DNA from: Anthopleura xanthogrammica
Lineage: Eukaryota > Cnidaria > Anthozoa > Actiniaria > Actiniidae
DNA: 64,000 bases
Direction of reading: 5' to 3'
NCBI GenBank assembly: GCA_964019055.1
Contig: OZ025220.1
Span: 5,335,620-5,399,619 of the forward strand
A program made the position numbers and the translations under genes. Within the stretch, counting starts at the first letter, position 1; every line of letters begins with the position of its first letter. Under the pieces are notes generated by a model that saw only the letters and a program-made list of their open reading frames with translations, was not told where the DNA came from and ran no database searches. Shown piece by piece: positions 48,303 to 59,697 of the stretch.

Positions 48303-51300
48303 TTACAAAACAGACACAATCGCAGCAATCATTATCATCAGCGGCTGTTGACCAAACTGACATGCACCTGGAAAAAAAGAGATATAGACAATGAAAGGCA
48401 AAACGTGATTTTAAATTCCCTTAAAATGGAAATAAATTACAATATATTCTAGTAGGTTCTGTCAAGCATTCAAGCAGCTGCCATTTGCTTGGTTGGTTAT
48501 ATTAGTGTTAAGGCAATGTATACACCTATTTCAAAAAACGTTGACGATCGGAGATCTGCATGAAATGGGCGATCTGAGAAAAAATAGAACTTTTGTGCTT
48601 TTATATTTTCTGGCTAAAATACGAAAAAATTACATTTCTAACTCAAAGGCCATGATTCGTATTCCAATCTAAAAGCCGACTACGTTGTTTGGCTGTGAGT
48701 ATATTAAACTTTTACAGCATGTTACTTGGTCTCGAATTTCAGATTTCAGATCTCCAACCGACAATTTTGGTTTTTAAATAAGCGTATAGCCTACTGGTTA
48801 GATAGATGTCTGAGCTTGGGAAGAAAATGATATTATATTTTAAATTTCCCGTCGAATTATCACAACAAATTTCTTTCGCAGTGCCAGCTTTCGATATTTT
48901 GTGCGCTGGATTTGTTATATATGAACATAACTTTATTCACAGAAAAAAAACTGAACAAGATATTTTTTCAGCAGTAGGCAGCCGTTAGTGGGGAGGGATT
49001 CATTTTTGAGACCGACACTAAGAACGGCTGCAATGGGGGCACCCCCTCCCCCCGCCCCTCCCCCGTCCGTCCCCTGTGGGCGCTTCTTCCTGATACATGA
49101 TTTGTTTGGAACAGTAATGAAAGATTCGATGCCAACAATTTTCTTATTTAGCTTACCTTGAAGCTTTGTGGTAGGCGCTGAATTAGATTGTACTGCGGTA
49201 GGTGCGGTAGGTGCGGTAGGTGCGGTAGGTGCGGTAGGTGCGGTAGGTGCGGTAGGTGCGGTAGGTGCGGTAGGTGCGGTAGGTGCGGTAGGTGCGGTAG
49301 GTGCGGTAGGTGCGGTAGGTGCGGTAGGTGCGGTAGGTGCGGTAGGTGCGGTAGGTGCGGTAGGTGCGGTAGGTGCGGTAGGTGCGGTAGGTGCGGTAGG
49401 TGCGGTAGGTGCGGTAGGTGCGGTAGGTGTGGTAGGTGTGGTAGGTGTCGTAGATGCGGTAGGTGTCGTAGGTGTGGTAGGTGTCGTAGATGCGGTAGGT
49501 GTCGTAGGTGTGGTAGGTGTCGTAGATGCGGTAGGTGTCGTAGGTGTGGTAGGTGTTGTTTCACCTGTAGCGTTACCACAATCAGGGCCAGATGTACAGC
49601 AGGTCAAGTTGCATGCTAGCATTTTCATTGGTGCCACTGTTGACGTATTTTGTCCATTACATATAGATTTTTCATTTTCGCAAAATGCGGTATGACCGCA
49701 GCCTTGTGTAATTCTTATTAATGTCTGGCAAATATAATAATAGTAAATATCAATAGTAAAGGGGAAAAAAAGAAACGAATGTTAATGCTAAAAATAATGT
49801 TAAAGCTAAGGTCAGCTTATGGTAATGATAATGACAAGTACTTCCAGTGTTTTTCTTCTGGTTCTCCAGTTTTGCACCCACTCAAAAATCAAATTAAATC
49901 TAAACCAGTGAAAGAAGAGCCACTCATTGGAACAGCTGTTAATTCCACTTATTATTTTTTATTTAATTTATCTAATGGTAATTGTAATGGTAATGATCAA
50001 GGTCATGGTCATGGTGGTAATTTATTTTTTTACACCGCATTAAGGTTACCCCTTAGCAGCGAAAACGGAAAAATGGGATTTTGCCAAGTTTTTAGCTAGG
50101 AACTGATATAGAGAGCCCCTTTCAAAACCGTCGTTTCGAAATCTCAAAAGTGGAGTCTGAAATCCAGCTGCTAGTTAATAGGGACCTTAGGCAACTCGAA
50201 ATCTAGGACGGGAACGTGAGACCCGAGGTTTCAGAACTGCTTTTTAATGATAGAAGAAGATTTGGAAATAGGTCAGTGTTACTTCTTGATATCAAGAGGA
50301 GAACGACGTGCAATTGCTGATTATCGCATTCTGGCGAGAATTACATCGTCTTCTCTCGTTCAGATACTGACGTTCCCGTTCTAAATTTCGAGTTGCTTAA
50401 GGTCCCTAATGTCTACAGGTGAAGACAGCTTTTTAAAGTTCTAAATTATCAGTAATGAATAAGATATGTTACCTTTCCCGTGGTAGTGTTTAGCAAGGTT
50501 CTAGTAACTTTTGTACAAGCGTCAAGCATGGCATCACATTTTATTGAATCTCTGTTAGCAATGCATTCTTCGTTTGACACAGCCTCATAACAAGTCCAGC
50601 AATTAAGCCCTGACATAGTTGCTGCAAACAAGAAGGATGCAGAATTATAACAGACCGGTCATTATTTATCGCTTGGGGGAGAGGGGGGGGGGGGGGGACT
50701 GAGGATTTTGGGGGCCGGTTCACATGATTTTAGAAGAGCTGAAAGGGAGAGGAGTCAGTCGAAAATCGTAATTATAAAAGGGGGATCACCAAGAGAGCAT
50801 AAAAAAGGGGAAACTTCTTAATACCGCGCGCGCCATGTGAATTCAGTCCCGGTTGGGCTATTTTTAGCATCCGCGTACAAACAATTTTCGCCTCACCCTA
50901 CTCCAGTGCGTCAAAAATTGTGTGCTTCATCCAAACCTGGAAGTAGCGAAAACATGTAAAGATTTTTTGGGAAAAAAAGCGGAGCACCATACTTATGAAA
51001 AATTGGTAACCCATCGAGTTGATTTTTCATTGCTTGATTACGTCATTCTGTTTTCCGTACGACGACGTCCCTGTACCAACGTGCACAGGGTTCCCGCGCG
51101 CTTTGCTTACTTGCAAATGCACAGAAAAAATCGCAATAATGTAGTCAAAGATCGATCAAGAAGTATTTTTTCTTATTTTTGCAATGCGAAAAATACGTTT
51201 AATCGAAGTCATGTCTGTCTTAAGCTGGAGAAACTCTCAGACAAGCGAAGGACGTTGCTTCGGCAAACATTGTCAGAAAAACTTGGATAGTTTGTCGTTT

Positions 51301-53540
51301 TTACTGCATTTTACATTTTTATCATCTTTTTCTTCAATACTTGTGAACCAAAAAAGCGATATTTGAATCTTTGATCTATTTATAAAAAATTGCTTTAAAC
51401 CACTCTGTATTAACTTTAGGTTGAAAAGTGCTATGTTTTCTAAGATTGTATCTTGTATGATTAATTCTAGGAAGAATATTAGTTAACGGATGGTCTATTT
51501 TGTCCTTGATTGAATGAAACAATTTTGTACCCATATCAGTTATTAAACTTTGAATATTTATGCGTGCTAGAAAATATCATATGGATATTTTGACATTTTT
51601 ATAGATAATTTATTTTAATGTTGAATGAAATATGAAAAAGGAATACATATCATACCAAATATTTGCTATTTATCGGGCTTTTTCAGCTATTATTATTACA
51701 CAATCGCAAAAATGATGAGCTTGGTTTTTTTTATGGATAAGCTTAAGATGTTTTTGTAGGATATTTCGCTCGATAATAAAGTTAAGAATAAATCTGAAAA
51801 AACTTTTCAAAGACCAATTTACTAACAAAGAAAATTATTATCTTGCATTAATGAATATGTCTTTGTTGCATGTGAAGTTCAAGTGAATGTAAGCTTAAGC
51901 TTATAATATTTTCCGACAATTTTCAGTGTAGTTCACTTTCCACCTAAAAAACTTATTAAAAAAATAATAAAAATAAAAAGTTTTCTAATGCTTTTGAAGG
52001 CTTAAAATAATGGTTTTTCTTTTAGTTTTTCCTTCTGGGTTCTGGTCAGTAAAATCAAAAGAAGTGGTAACGCTGTAACCGGCGTTATGCCGCGTCACAC
52101 AATTGTCACGTTTTTAGCGCTATATACACTATTTATGGGAGCTCCGCTTTTAGACATTGCTAAATCTATATATTAGATTTTGTCGAAAAGAGTGAGAAAA
52201 ATTGACGAAAAGTATGTCGTTTTTGAGCGCGCGCGAACACGTCCACACCATCAAAAAAATAAAAACCAAACGGCTTTGGATGCTAAAATTAGCCAAAACG
52301 GAAATTCACATGGCGCGCGCGGTATTAAGAAATTTTCCTCTTTCATTTATGCTCTGCTGGGATCTCTGAAAAGCTGGTTGATTTCATAAACAATTTTACT
52401 GTGTCTAGTAGCTTATTTTCCAAAAAATTGCATATCATTTTCTTCCAGCTCGCGTCTTCGGAGGAAACCGCTGGTAATCAGGAAGAGAAAACCATTTTCA
52501 ACTTGATCGTTAATAATTTTATTTTTGTTAGACCATTCTCAAATCAACACTAGTTTGACATCGCAGAGCCGTAGCTACCATGAGGCAAGCAAATGCCTCG
52601 CTAAAATTTAAGATATTATTTAGATATTATACTTATGAATACTTTATTTATAGTGCATTTTTATTTAATACACTATACTCCTCTATATGTTTTTTAGTCA
52701 GGCCCTGCGAAGCCAGGGTGACTGGACAGATAGACTACTTGATGTCACAAACGAGTTTGTGTCGAGAAACCACACCCACAAAAGAAATTCAGAAGTTTGA
52801 CAACGAAAGACTTTTAATAAGGATTAGACATTAAATATATTTTTAATACTATCTCATATCAGATATGATTTTTCTCTTCTTTTTCTTTGCCAGAATGCGC
52901 AAAATTATCATAACTTTAATACAATAAATATGTCGCAAACGCCTCTCAAACACAGGAAATCGCATTTCCGAGGGTCTTAATTTCAAAATGTTTCCGGGGA
53001 GCATGCCCCGAAACCTCCTAGTTGCTCCCGCCTTCGCCAGTCGATTGCCTCGGTAACCATTTTGGTCTGGTTATGGCCCTGCATCGGTCTCAGCTTTTCA
53101 ATAATTTCTGATTCCAATGCTTTTTGTTAAATTAGTTTTCACTATGCGAATTTTTCATACCTGATACGAAAATACGAATTTTTCATGCCTAAAAACGCTT
53201 TTAAAGCGTCTATGACGCTAGCTTTTTTAAAAGGCGTAATTCAAGCGTCTTTTAAGTCTCGCTCGAGGCTTCGCCCCCTGATCCCCCTGGACCAGCTGTC
53301 ACAATGAGCGCCTTTCAGAACCCATCTTGAATCTAACTAACTGATTTTGATCTAACTAACAAAGTGGACTAGAACTTGATTTATAGATTGCGGTTTGCAG
53401 AGGTTTTTCCAGATATGAAATGTTCTATAAAAGGTTATTCGTTTTAGAAATTTTAAAAATGTGATATTTACAGACATACCTGCTGGAAATAAAGCCTGAA
53501 CCACAAGAAAAGAGACGAAGACGCAACTGAATAAGCCCAT
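48303..53540 (-). CDS. LU-domain protein with long Pro/Thr/Ala mucin stalk and GPI tail (gene A)
   Basis: Four exons, all with GT/AG and matching phase: 53540-53480 (signal peptide MGLFSCVFVSFLVVQALFPA), 50621-50473, 49724-49157 and 48367-48303. The product is about 280 aa. Exon 2 opens the LU domain (GLNCWTCYEAVSNEECIA), and exon 3 completes it (QGCGHTAFCEN, then MLACNLTCCTSGPDCGN). A stalk of PTTPTAST and about 26 PTA triplets follows, and the last exon gives CQFGQQPLMIMIAAIVSVL, a GPI-type hydrophobic tail. The protein should stand off the outer cell surface on a heavily O-glycosylated stalk. A paralogue (gene B) lies at 59698-62345 with identical exon 2 and exon 4 lengths but a short stalk. 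Introns 1 and 2 carry a TTAA-flanked element, an hAT-like MITE and a 230-bp MITE. Confidence 0.85.
49195..49555 (-). repeat. Coding minisatellite in gene A exon 3
   Basis: On the plus strand, about 26 copies of GGTGCGGTA are followed by three 36-bp units mixing GGTGTCGTA, GATGCGGTA and GGTGTGGTA. The 9-bp unit keeps the frame, encoding Pro-Thr-Ala or Pro-Thr-Thr. All six frames stay open, so the Gly-Ala-Val and Cys-Gly-Arg ORFs here are shadows. Array length is likely variable between alleles. Confidence 0.9.
50179..50408. mobile_element. 230-bp MITE in gene A intron 2
   Basis: TAGGGACCTTAGGCAACTCG is mirrored with few mismatches by CGAGTTGCTTAAGGTCCCTA, with arms of about 38 bp. The flanking TA suggests a Tc1/mariner-type target. 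Confidence 0.75.
50822..52324. mobile_element. 1.5-kb TTAA-flanked inverted-repeat element in gene A intron 1
   Basis: The ends TACCGCGCGCGCCATGTGAA and TTCACATGGCGCGCGCGGTA are near-perfect mirrors. Similarity continues inward to a GGCTA-TTTTAGCATCC block. TTAA lies directly outside both ends (50818-50821 and 52325-52328), the target site of piggyBac- and Kolobok-type transposons. The internal frames (50922-51290, 52180-52389) are not recognisable as a transposase, so it is probably non-autonomous. Confidence 0.75.
52563..53084. mobile_element. Probable hAT-like non-autonomous element in gene A intron 1
   Basis: Starts GCAGAGCCGTAGCTACCATG and ends in GGTTATGGCCCTGC, an imperfect mirror. 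Internal GGGGAGCATGCCCCGAAACC is typical of such elements. A related end occurs reversed at 27475-27533 (GCAGGGCCGTAGCTAG). Confidence 0.5.
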
Positions 53541-53629
53541 ATGGAATTCTTTTTCGAGTTAATTTTGAATCGAAGACGAGGAGGTAAAATATATGTAGAA
53601 GATCAGAGTATCTTAAACTTATGTGCTAG

Positions 53630-54500
53630 ACAGTTCAATATTACTTGAGGCGGATACAGTAAACATTATAATTAAAGAAACACTTTGATCCTCAACTCAA
53701 ATCTGAATAAGGATCAACTGTGCAATGAATTAAGATGACGCTTTGATAAAAGCATGATATCCTAGTAATAACAAGCTTGTAAATTACAGCGCGACGCGCC
53801 TTACCGTGGCCACCCTGCCAAAGTTTCGTACAAGTACAATAAATCACTTCTTGCAAAGAATTTCCACATGAAAAAGACTGCCTACGAAAGTATTAAGTGT
53901 AGGCAAGCCAAAAGAGCAAAACTGGTTTTAGAAATAGAGATTTTTAAGCATTTTCTTCAAGTTCTTGCTCCGAAGTTCAAATATTTGCGGTAACAACAAA
54001 GCAAGTTTACATGCAAATTTACAGATTCTCGCTTTCTGATTGGCTAACTTGTAAAAAAGTTTGTTGGGTGGCTACGGTAAGGCGCGTCGCGCTGTAAAAA
54101 AAAATGAAGAAAAAAGTACCGGCTATAGAAGGCTAGCTACAGTCTTCGTATTAAAGAAAGTAAATGAAAAGGATGGCTTACTATACATTGATGAATGGTT
54201 TGGTGGATAGATGGATAGAAGTAAAGCTCAAGTACTGAAAGAAGTGAAGGAAAGAGAGAAGGATGGAGAAATAAGCTTATGAAATATTAGCAAATAAGTA
54301 ACAGAATTACTTGAATCAGCTACATGAAGCGTATCCATGGTAACCTTACAGTAAACAATATGATACGGGGATAGAGAAACACCTTGCACCTTAATTCAAA
54401 TCTCATAATATAATAGATTAAAGGCAAACTGTGCAATGTACAGGGGTAACTTATTGCATACAGCGAGATATCCTCGGAATAACTACCTTGTAAATTGAAA
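53630..54500. repeat. Diverged tandem duplication upstream of gene A, with MITE 53784-54097
   Basis: 53640-53780 and 54310-54495 are related (ACAGTAAACA, GAAACAC, TTNAANTCAAATCT, AACTGTGCAATG, then TATCCT and CTTGTAAATT). The first copy is interrupted by a MITE with ends TTACAGCGCGACGCGCCTTA and TAAGGCGCGTCGCGCTGTAA. GGTTTGGTGGATAGATGGAT also recurs at 54197 and 54580. Confidence 0.65.
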
Positions 54501-54619
54501 ACTTTGAGAGAGAAAATAAAGCTAAATACAACTTGGTGCTTGTGAAGGAAAGTGGAGGAAAATTATGGCTAGGTTGATGGATTGTTTGGTGGATAGATGG
54601 ATGAGAAGTAAAGTACAAA

Positions 54620-57370
54620 GACTAAAAAAGGGAAAAAAGAAGAATGGAGGGAAGGAAGGTAGGGGAAAAGATCGCATGAAATATTAGCATATAAATAGGA
54701 ATAAATATTATTGAACCGAAAAGTTCAATTAAGGGTTGTACAGCCCGGCTGCTCAACATAGAATTTACAGAGTAGCTCAAAGAACTAACCTATTGCATGG
54801 GTCTAGGAAAGTGGATATCGTGCTTCTGAATTATATGTAAGCGAAATGATAACCTTTAGTGCAGCAGCTGAATTGGCCTTCTAGAAGGTTCGATCTAAAG
54901 ACAGAATTCGTGGTGAAAGAACAATGACCGATTTAATTAAAATACGCCAACGCAAGCAATTATACATTTCTCTTGACTCAGTGAACTTTTTTATTTGTTT
55001 TCATAAACGCAGTACCGAACAGAAATCAAATGATCACTAGCTTATGTCGTTGGCGCTACTCATGGAAATATGAATTGTGTCGAAATTACTTATTTTAGTT
55101 GAACGATTTTACCAGTAATATTAAAGCTAAGAAAAAATATTGTAAAAGCCGGAAGCTAATCGTCAATCAAAAAATCGTATTGCATCTAAAATTTTATAAT
55201 ATTTTAATAACACTTAAAAGTGTTCGATTCAATATATGAAATCTAATTCTAGCCAATTTAATGTTCGATTTAGAAATCATAAATCAGCCTTTCTAAATAA
55301 CTAAGAAAAGACGTGCGAAGTACTAATTTTCATTTCAATGAAATTCACCGCCATAAATTGACAGACTTTTCTTTCTTTATATTGAATTGAATCTATCTGT
55401 ACTTCTGAAAATATTCTGATCAAATTTTAGCACAACTGTATGGGCTTGATAAAAGACTAGTATTTAATTCAATTGCAATATTTATGACTTAAGATGAATT
55501 ATATAATTGTTAATTTTTTCAGCTTGAGCTTTGTATTTCGCATGTGCGCGCGGTTAATTTGGTCCTTGCAAGCACAGGTGACGATTTTATGGGTTTGTTT
55601 ATCGTTTTCTTTTGTTATTAAAATTGTTTTTTCAACGAACAATTTCTTTTTTGTAGCCGAGAAAGATCATAGGCCGAAACCTCTCCAGGCTCGTTTACGC
55701 TAACGATTTTCGCGGCGATTTTGGGTGCGATTTTGTTCTCGATTTTGGTTACGGTCATGGTCAATAATGGTAAAGGATTACTTGTAAAGTTTTATTCAAG
55801 CAGGACACCAAGATTACCTGAACAAATGTCTCTTTAGAAGCATAGTACTTAATGTATTATATTTTCAAAAATCGTCGCTGAAATCGCAGCAAAAATCGCC
55901 ATTGTATGACCCAGTCTTTTGAGAAATTGAATTTAAATCCCACCTTAATCAGTCTTTGTTGATTAGATTATTTAGATTAGATTCGATTATTACTCGTGCC
56001 CAGGCCTCTAGGCTGGGCCGAGTCTAGGTTTGGGCTTGATATCTATCTTCTATGTCGAGAATGTGCAGACCACGTGTTTGAATGATGCATGAAAACGAGG
56101 GAAGACGCGAGGTTGATGTGCTTGCGACACAACGCCATTGTTCAGATTTAGACTTGTAGAAAATTGTGATCGAATTGAAGATAATTATGGCGAGTTATTT
56201 TGCTTCGGGGACGCTCAAAATGCATACGCCATTCGTGGTAGACCCACACTAAAAGATGTCGAGCATTTTCGGAACGGGTCGTTCCACGAACTCAAAGAGA
56301 AATGCCACACTTTGCCAAAGGAATGCCAAATAAACTCAAACGAATGCCAAATGAACTCAAATGAAATTCAAATAAACTCAAAGGTACTCAGAGGTTTATC
56401 AGTTCTCGCTAAGTCTGCTATATATTTTCAGACCTCCATGTTCTCAAAAGCTTACGTCTTTCACCAATGGGCACGAGTACACGCTCCTAGAGCGTCTAGT
56501 TTAATCACAGTCTTTGTTGATTAGGTTATTTAGATTCGATTCGATTATTTAGCACATATTTTAGCTCGGATTATGGTAAGAGCCGGTCCTCGTAAGTCCT
56601 CGTAAGTATGTTTGGAAATGACCAAAAGCAACCCAACCTGAAACTTTTTGGGATGAAAGGTAGTCACATACAAGTAATCACATGGACATTATGTAGTCTT
56701 TTAAACTTAACGCGATCACGTGACAGCTGGTTGAACTTTGGCTACCTTAGGCCAATTTTTGGTCTTGAAATATTTCTATAATTAGCAAACTTTGAAGGGC
56801 TCTCGTTATTAAATTCCTAGAGATATTTTAAAACTTTTTCATTCCTACTATTAACTATGTTGTACGATTTAAAATCGATTTTTTTTATCTTCAGCGTATA
56901 TTTTGCAGAGGGAGTAATAATTTTTGAAAGAAAGGGTGGTTTCACAGACTCACCATATCGTGATATTAACATATTTTCAACAAAACAAATTACCTAGTAG
57001 GATTCACAGGATAAACTTAATTCTTCACGTGAATAAAGTGCAAAGGTGGTTCTACTGAGAACACGAATAACATTTATGGGCACTTCAATTTTTGATCTAA
57101 AACGAGCTCGTTAAAATACTGAACAATGGCGAATTCATTGATATCGCAAATGGTGTATGAGGTGCGTAAATCGCCATTGAAAAACCATAGGACACGAAAA
57201 AACATTGGAGAAAAGGTAATTTGTAAGTCAGAAACAAATAGATATATAATACAAAAGTGTGGAAGGCTTAATAATAGGAAAACAAATATATTATTTCCCC
57301 CACCCCTCCCTCACATGTTTCAACGTGATTTGCATACTGATTTACAAGCTATATTCGACGGGCTTCGCAG
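54620..57370. other. Intergenic, no gene supported
   Basis: No domain, exon pair or long repeat recognised. A short run of AATGCCAAATNAACTCAAA-type repeats lies at about 56310-56390, inside an otherwise featureless frame (56138-56524). Confidence 0.4.
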
Positions 57371-57375
57371 ATCTT

Positions 57376-57485
57376 TTGCTGATGAATGAATGAATGAATG
57401 GACGAATGGATGGATGAAAGAATGAATTAATGAATGGATGAATGAATGGATGGATTAATGGATGAATAAATAGATGAATGAATAA
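57376..57485. repeat. GAATGAATGGAT-type microsatellite
   Basis: Impure ATGA/GGAT tetranucleotide repeat, related in motif to 7021-7386. Confidence 0.85.
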
Positions 57486-58144
57486 GCAATCCATTGGTAG
57501 AGGTTATGGTAAATAATACCTTTATTAAGTACAGATTTATATAATGAAATAATGAAAAAACAAACACGCAAAAATCTAGCCTCCTTTGTAGACGTTTAAA
57601 AGCATTGCGTGACGACCCTAAGAGCGTCTGCGTAGGGGCTAGCAAAAATCCTACCAGCTAAAATTTAGAGCAACGTACAGCTATCTAAACTATCTGAACT
57701 GATTTCCTTGAATAAAAGAATATGAAATCAGTTTTTGATTAAAGCGTAAAACTAATTGTTTTATATTTTCGGTTTTAATACAGCATGCTGGTCTGTGATA
57801 TATATAATTACGGGGGAAAATTCTTGGAAAGCGTGCGGAAAGGCACATATGCGCAAACGTTTTTCTCTAGTGTCGGTCTGTGATATATATTATTACGGGG
57901 GAAAAGCAAAAAGAAACCCGCTCGCATTGAAGTTTTAGAAAACGTACTTAACTGCATGCATGGTTAAACGACTTCCGGTAGTGCTAGATAGGCTGCTATA
58001 TATATCAGTGACAAATATGCTTAAAAAGGAATTCTTGCCGCCTGCTTGTGAATACTGAAGATAGATAACATCATTGATATTATTATCGGTATTGGTTTCT
58101 AGCCTTGTGCAAACGCACATTTCGTTATTCTGTATATATGTTTT

Positions 58145-58300
58145 AAGATAAACACTTGTTTCCGTAGCCCAAAACACCCTTTTCGAGAGACGATTGGAAT
58201 GAAATATCTAACCCTTAACCTAACCAACCCTAGAACCGATTCTAGTCCTTTCTCGATGAAGGGCAGTTTGGGCTATGGAAACAAGTGTTTACATTATCTT
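58145..58300. mobile_element. 156-bp MITE
   Basis: AAACACTTGTTTCCGTAGCC is mirrored by GGCTATGGAAACAAGTGTTT. The arms extend inward through a CCC-TTTTCGAGA block. The loop contains ACCCTTAACCTAACC, which only resembles a telomere repeat. Confidence 0.75.
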
Positions 58301-58389
58301 GATGTCGTAATTTTTCTGCGCGTGTCAAAGTTTTGGGTTTAGTTATTTTCTGTTCTTGACCCGAGCCACACAACTGAAATGTCTATATT

Positions 58390-58735
58390 AAAAATTATTA
58401 TATGAAATAGAGTGTGATATTGAATGACATCAAAATGATAAAATTGATATCCCCACTCCCACCAGTGGCCAGTGGGGATACGATTTATATCAACACTGGT
58501 GGTGACAAATTTCGACTTTTTGCTCAGCTTCTCAAATTCTCCATTATTTTTCATTGAAGATTTCATATAATAAACAGAACATTACATGACCGCTTGGAGA
58601 TGCGAATTTTATCTTCTCGTGCTGATATTATCTCTCACTCGTTCGCTGCGCTCACTCGTGAGAGATTACATCAACACTCGAAGATAAAATTCATATCTCC
58701 GCGCGACCATATAATATCCTCTATGTAACTAACAT
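58390..58735. mobile_element. Second copy of the composite MITE
   Basis: Same layout as 19571-19885: TTATATGAAATAGAGTGTGA, CCCACTCCCACCAG, TATTTTTCATTG, then CTTGGAGATGCGAATTTT and its mirror around a CTCACTCGTGAGAG centre. A partial third copy lies at 63840-63915. Confidence 0.7.
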
Positions 58736-59459
58736 ATTGCCACCCTGATGCACAAGGACTGTTTGGTCACAAATTCAGCGTACAGAAAACTGACAAATAC
58801 AAATATATACAACACATGTCCAAACCGATTCCTTCAGTTGAGAACCTATTTTTCCTAGGTGTTTTTTTGTTTTTTTTACATTTTACCATTTCAGACCATG
58901 TGTCAGTATTTTGCTGATTATAAAGGCGCGGATACACGGGCACCATTCCGCGCAATATTGTAGGCGATGTTGCTGAAGAAGGATCTTTTTCTACTTCAGC
59001 AACATTAAGTGCAACAAAATGCGTCGTGTGACTATGCTCGCAATATCGATAGCCCGCAACATTGCGCGCAATGTTGCACTGTCCGTAGCTTAGAATTATT
59101 TTCGACTTCGTCCGTATACGTAGGAAGCTTTTCAAGCCTTTTTATGCACGACATCTTAGGATACCAGCATCGTTGATGAATGAGTTTGCCTCCCTAAATA
59201 TTCTTATCCTCGCTATCTTTTAGTAAAAACCGAAATAATACTCAGAAAAAAATGAAACTTGGTCTGAAATGGGATTACATATTGCATTTATAGACAGAAA
59301 CCCGAAATAATACTGCATTTGTACATACATTCAAACTAGGAAACGTTATATGTATGGGAATACCGATTGCAAAAAAAATAAACAACGGAAAGATAATGCC
59401 TAAAAAAATTACACCTTAAAAATGGGAATATGCTGCATTTATACATTCATAGAAAAAGC

Positions 59460-59605
59460 TGCGTTCAAGTCTGTTGTTCAGCTGGTCGTGTCCTTATGGC
59501 CTGAGATGTACGGCGCAAAGGAGGAAGGGAACTTAAGGAAGAAGTTCGTACCTGAAGGAGGAAAAGAATATTTCATTTCTCATGTATACGAATATTCGTA
59601 TTGAA
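59460..59605. repeat. Conserved 3'-flank block of LU-mucin gene B
   Basis: Counterpart of 47640-47790; see that entry. It lies about 90 bp beyond the gene B stop codon. Confidence 0.55.
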
Positions 59606-59697
59606 TTAAGATATGAAAAATATAATAACCGAGTAAAACAAACAAACAAACAGACATAAAACAACAACAAACAAATTATGAAATTATAGAAAAAGAC

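Noticed and set aside
49148..49695. Gly-Ala-Val, Cys-Gly-Arg and Leu-Pro-His repeat ORFs
   Set aside because: Shadow frames of the 9-bp coding repeat. Only the minus-strand Pro-Thr-Ala frame joins conserved LU exons.
58220..58250. Telomere-like CCCTTAACCTAACC
   Set aside because: Only two or three imperfect units within a MITE loop.
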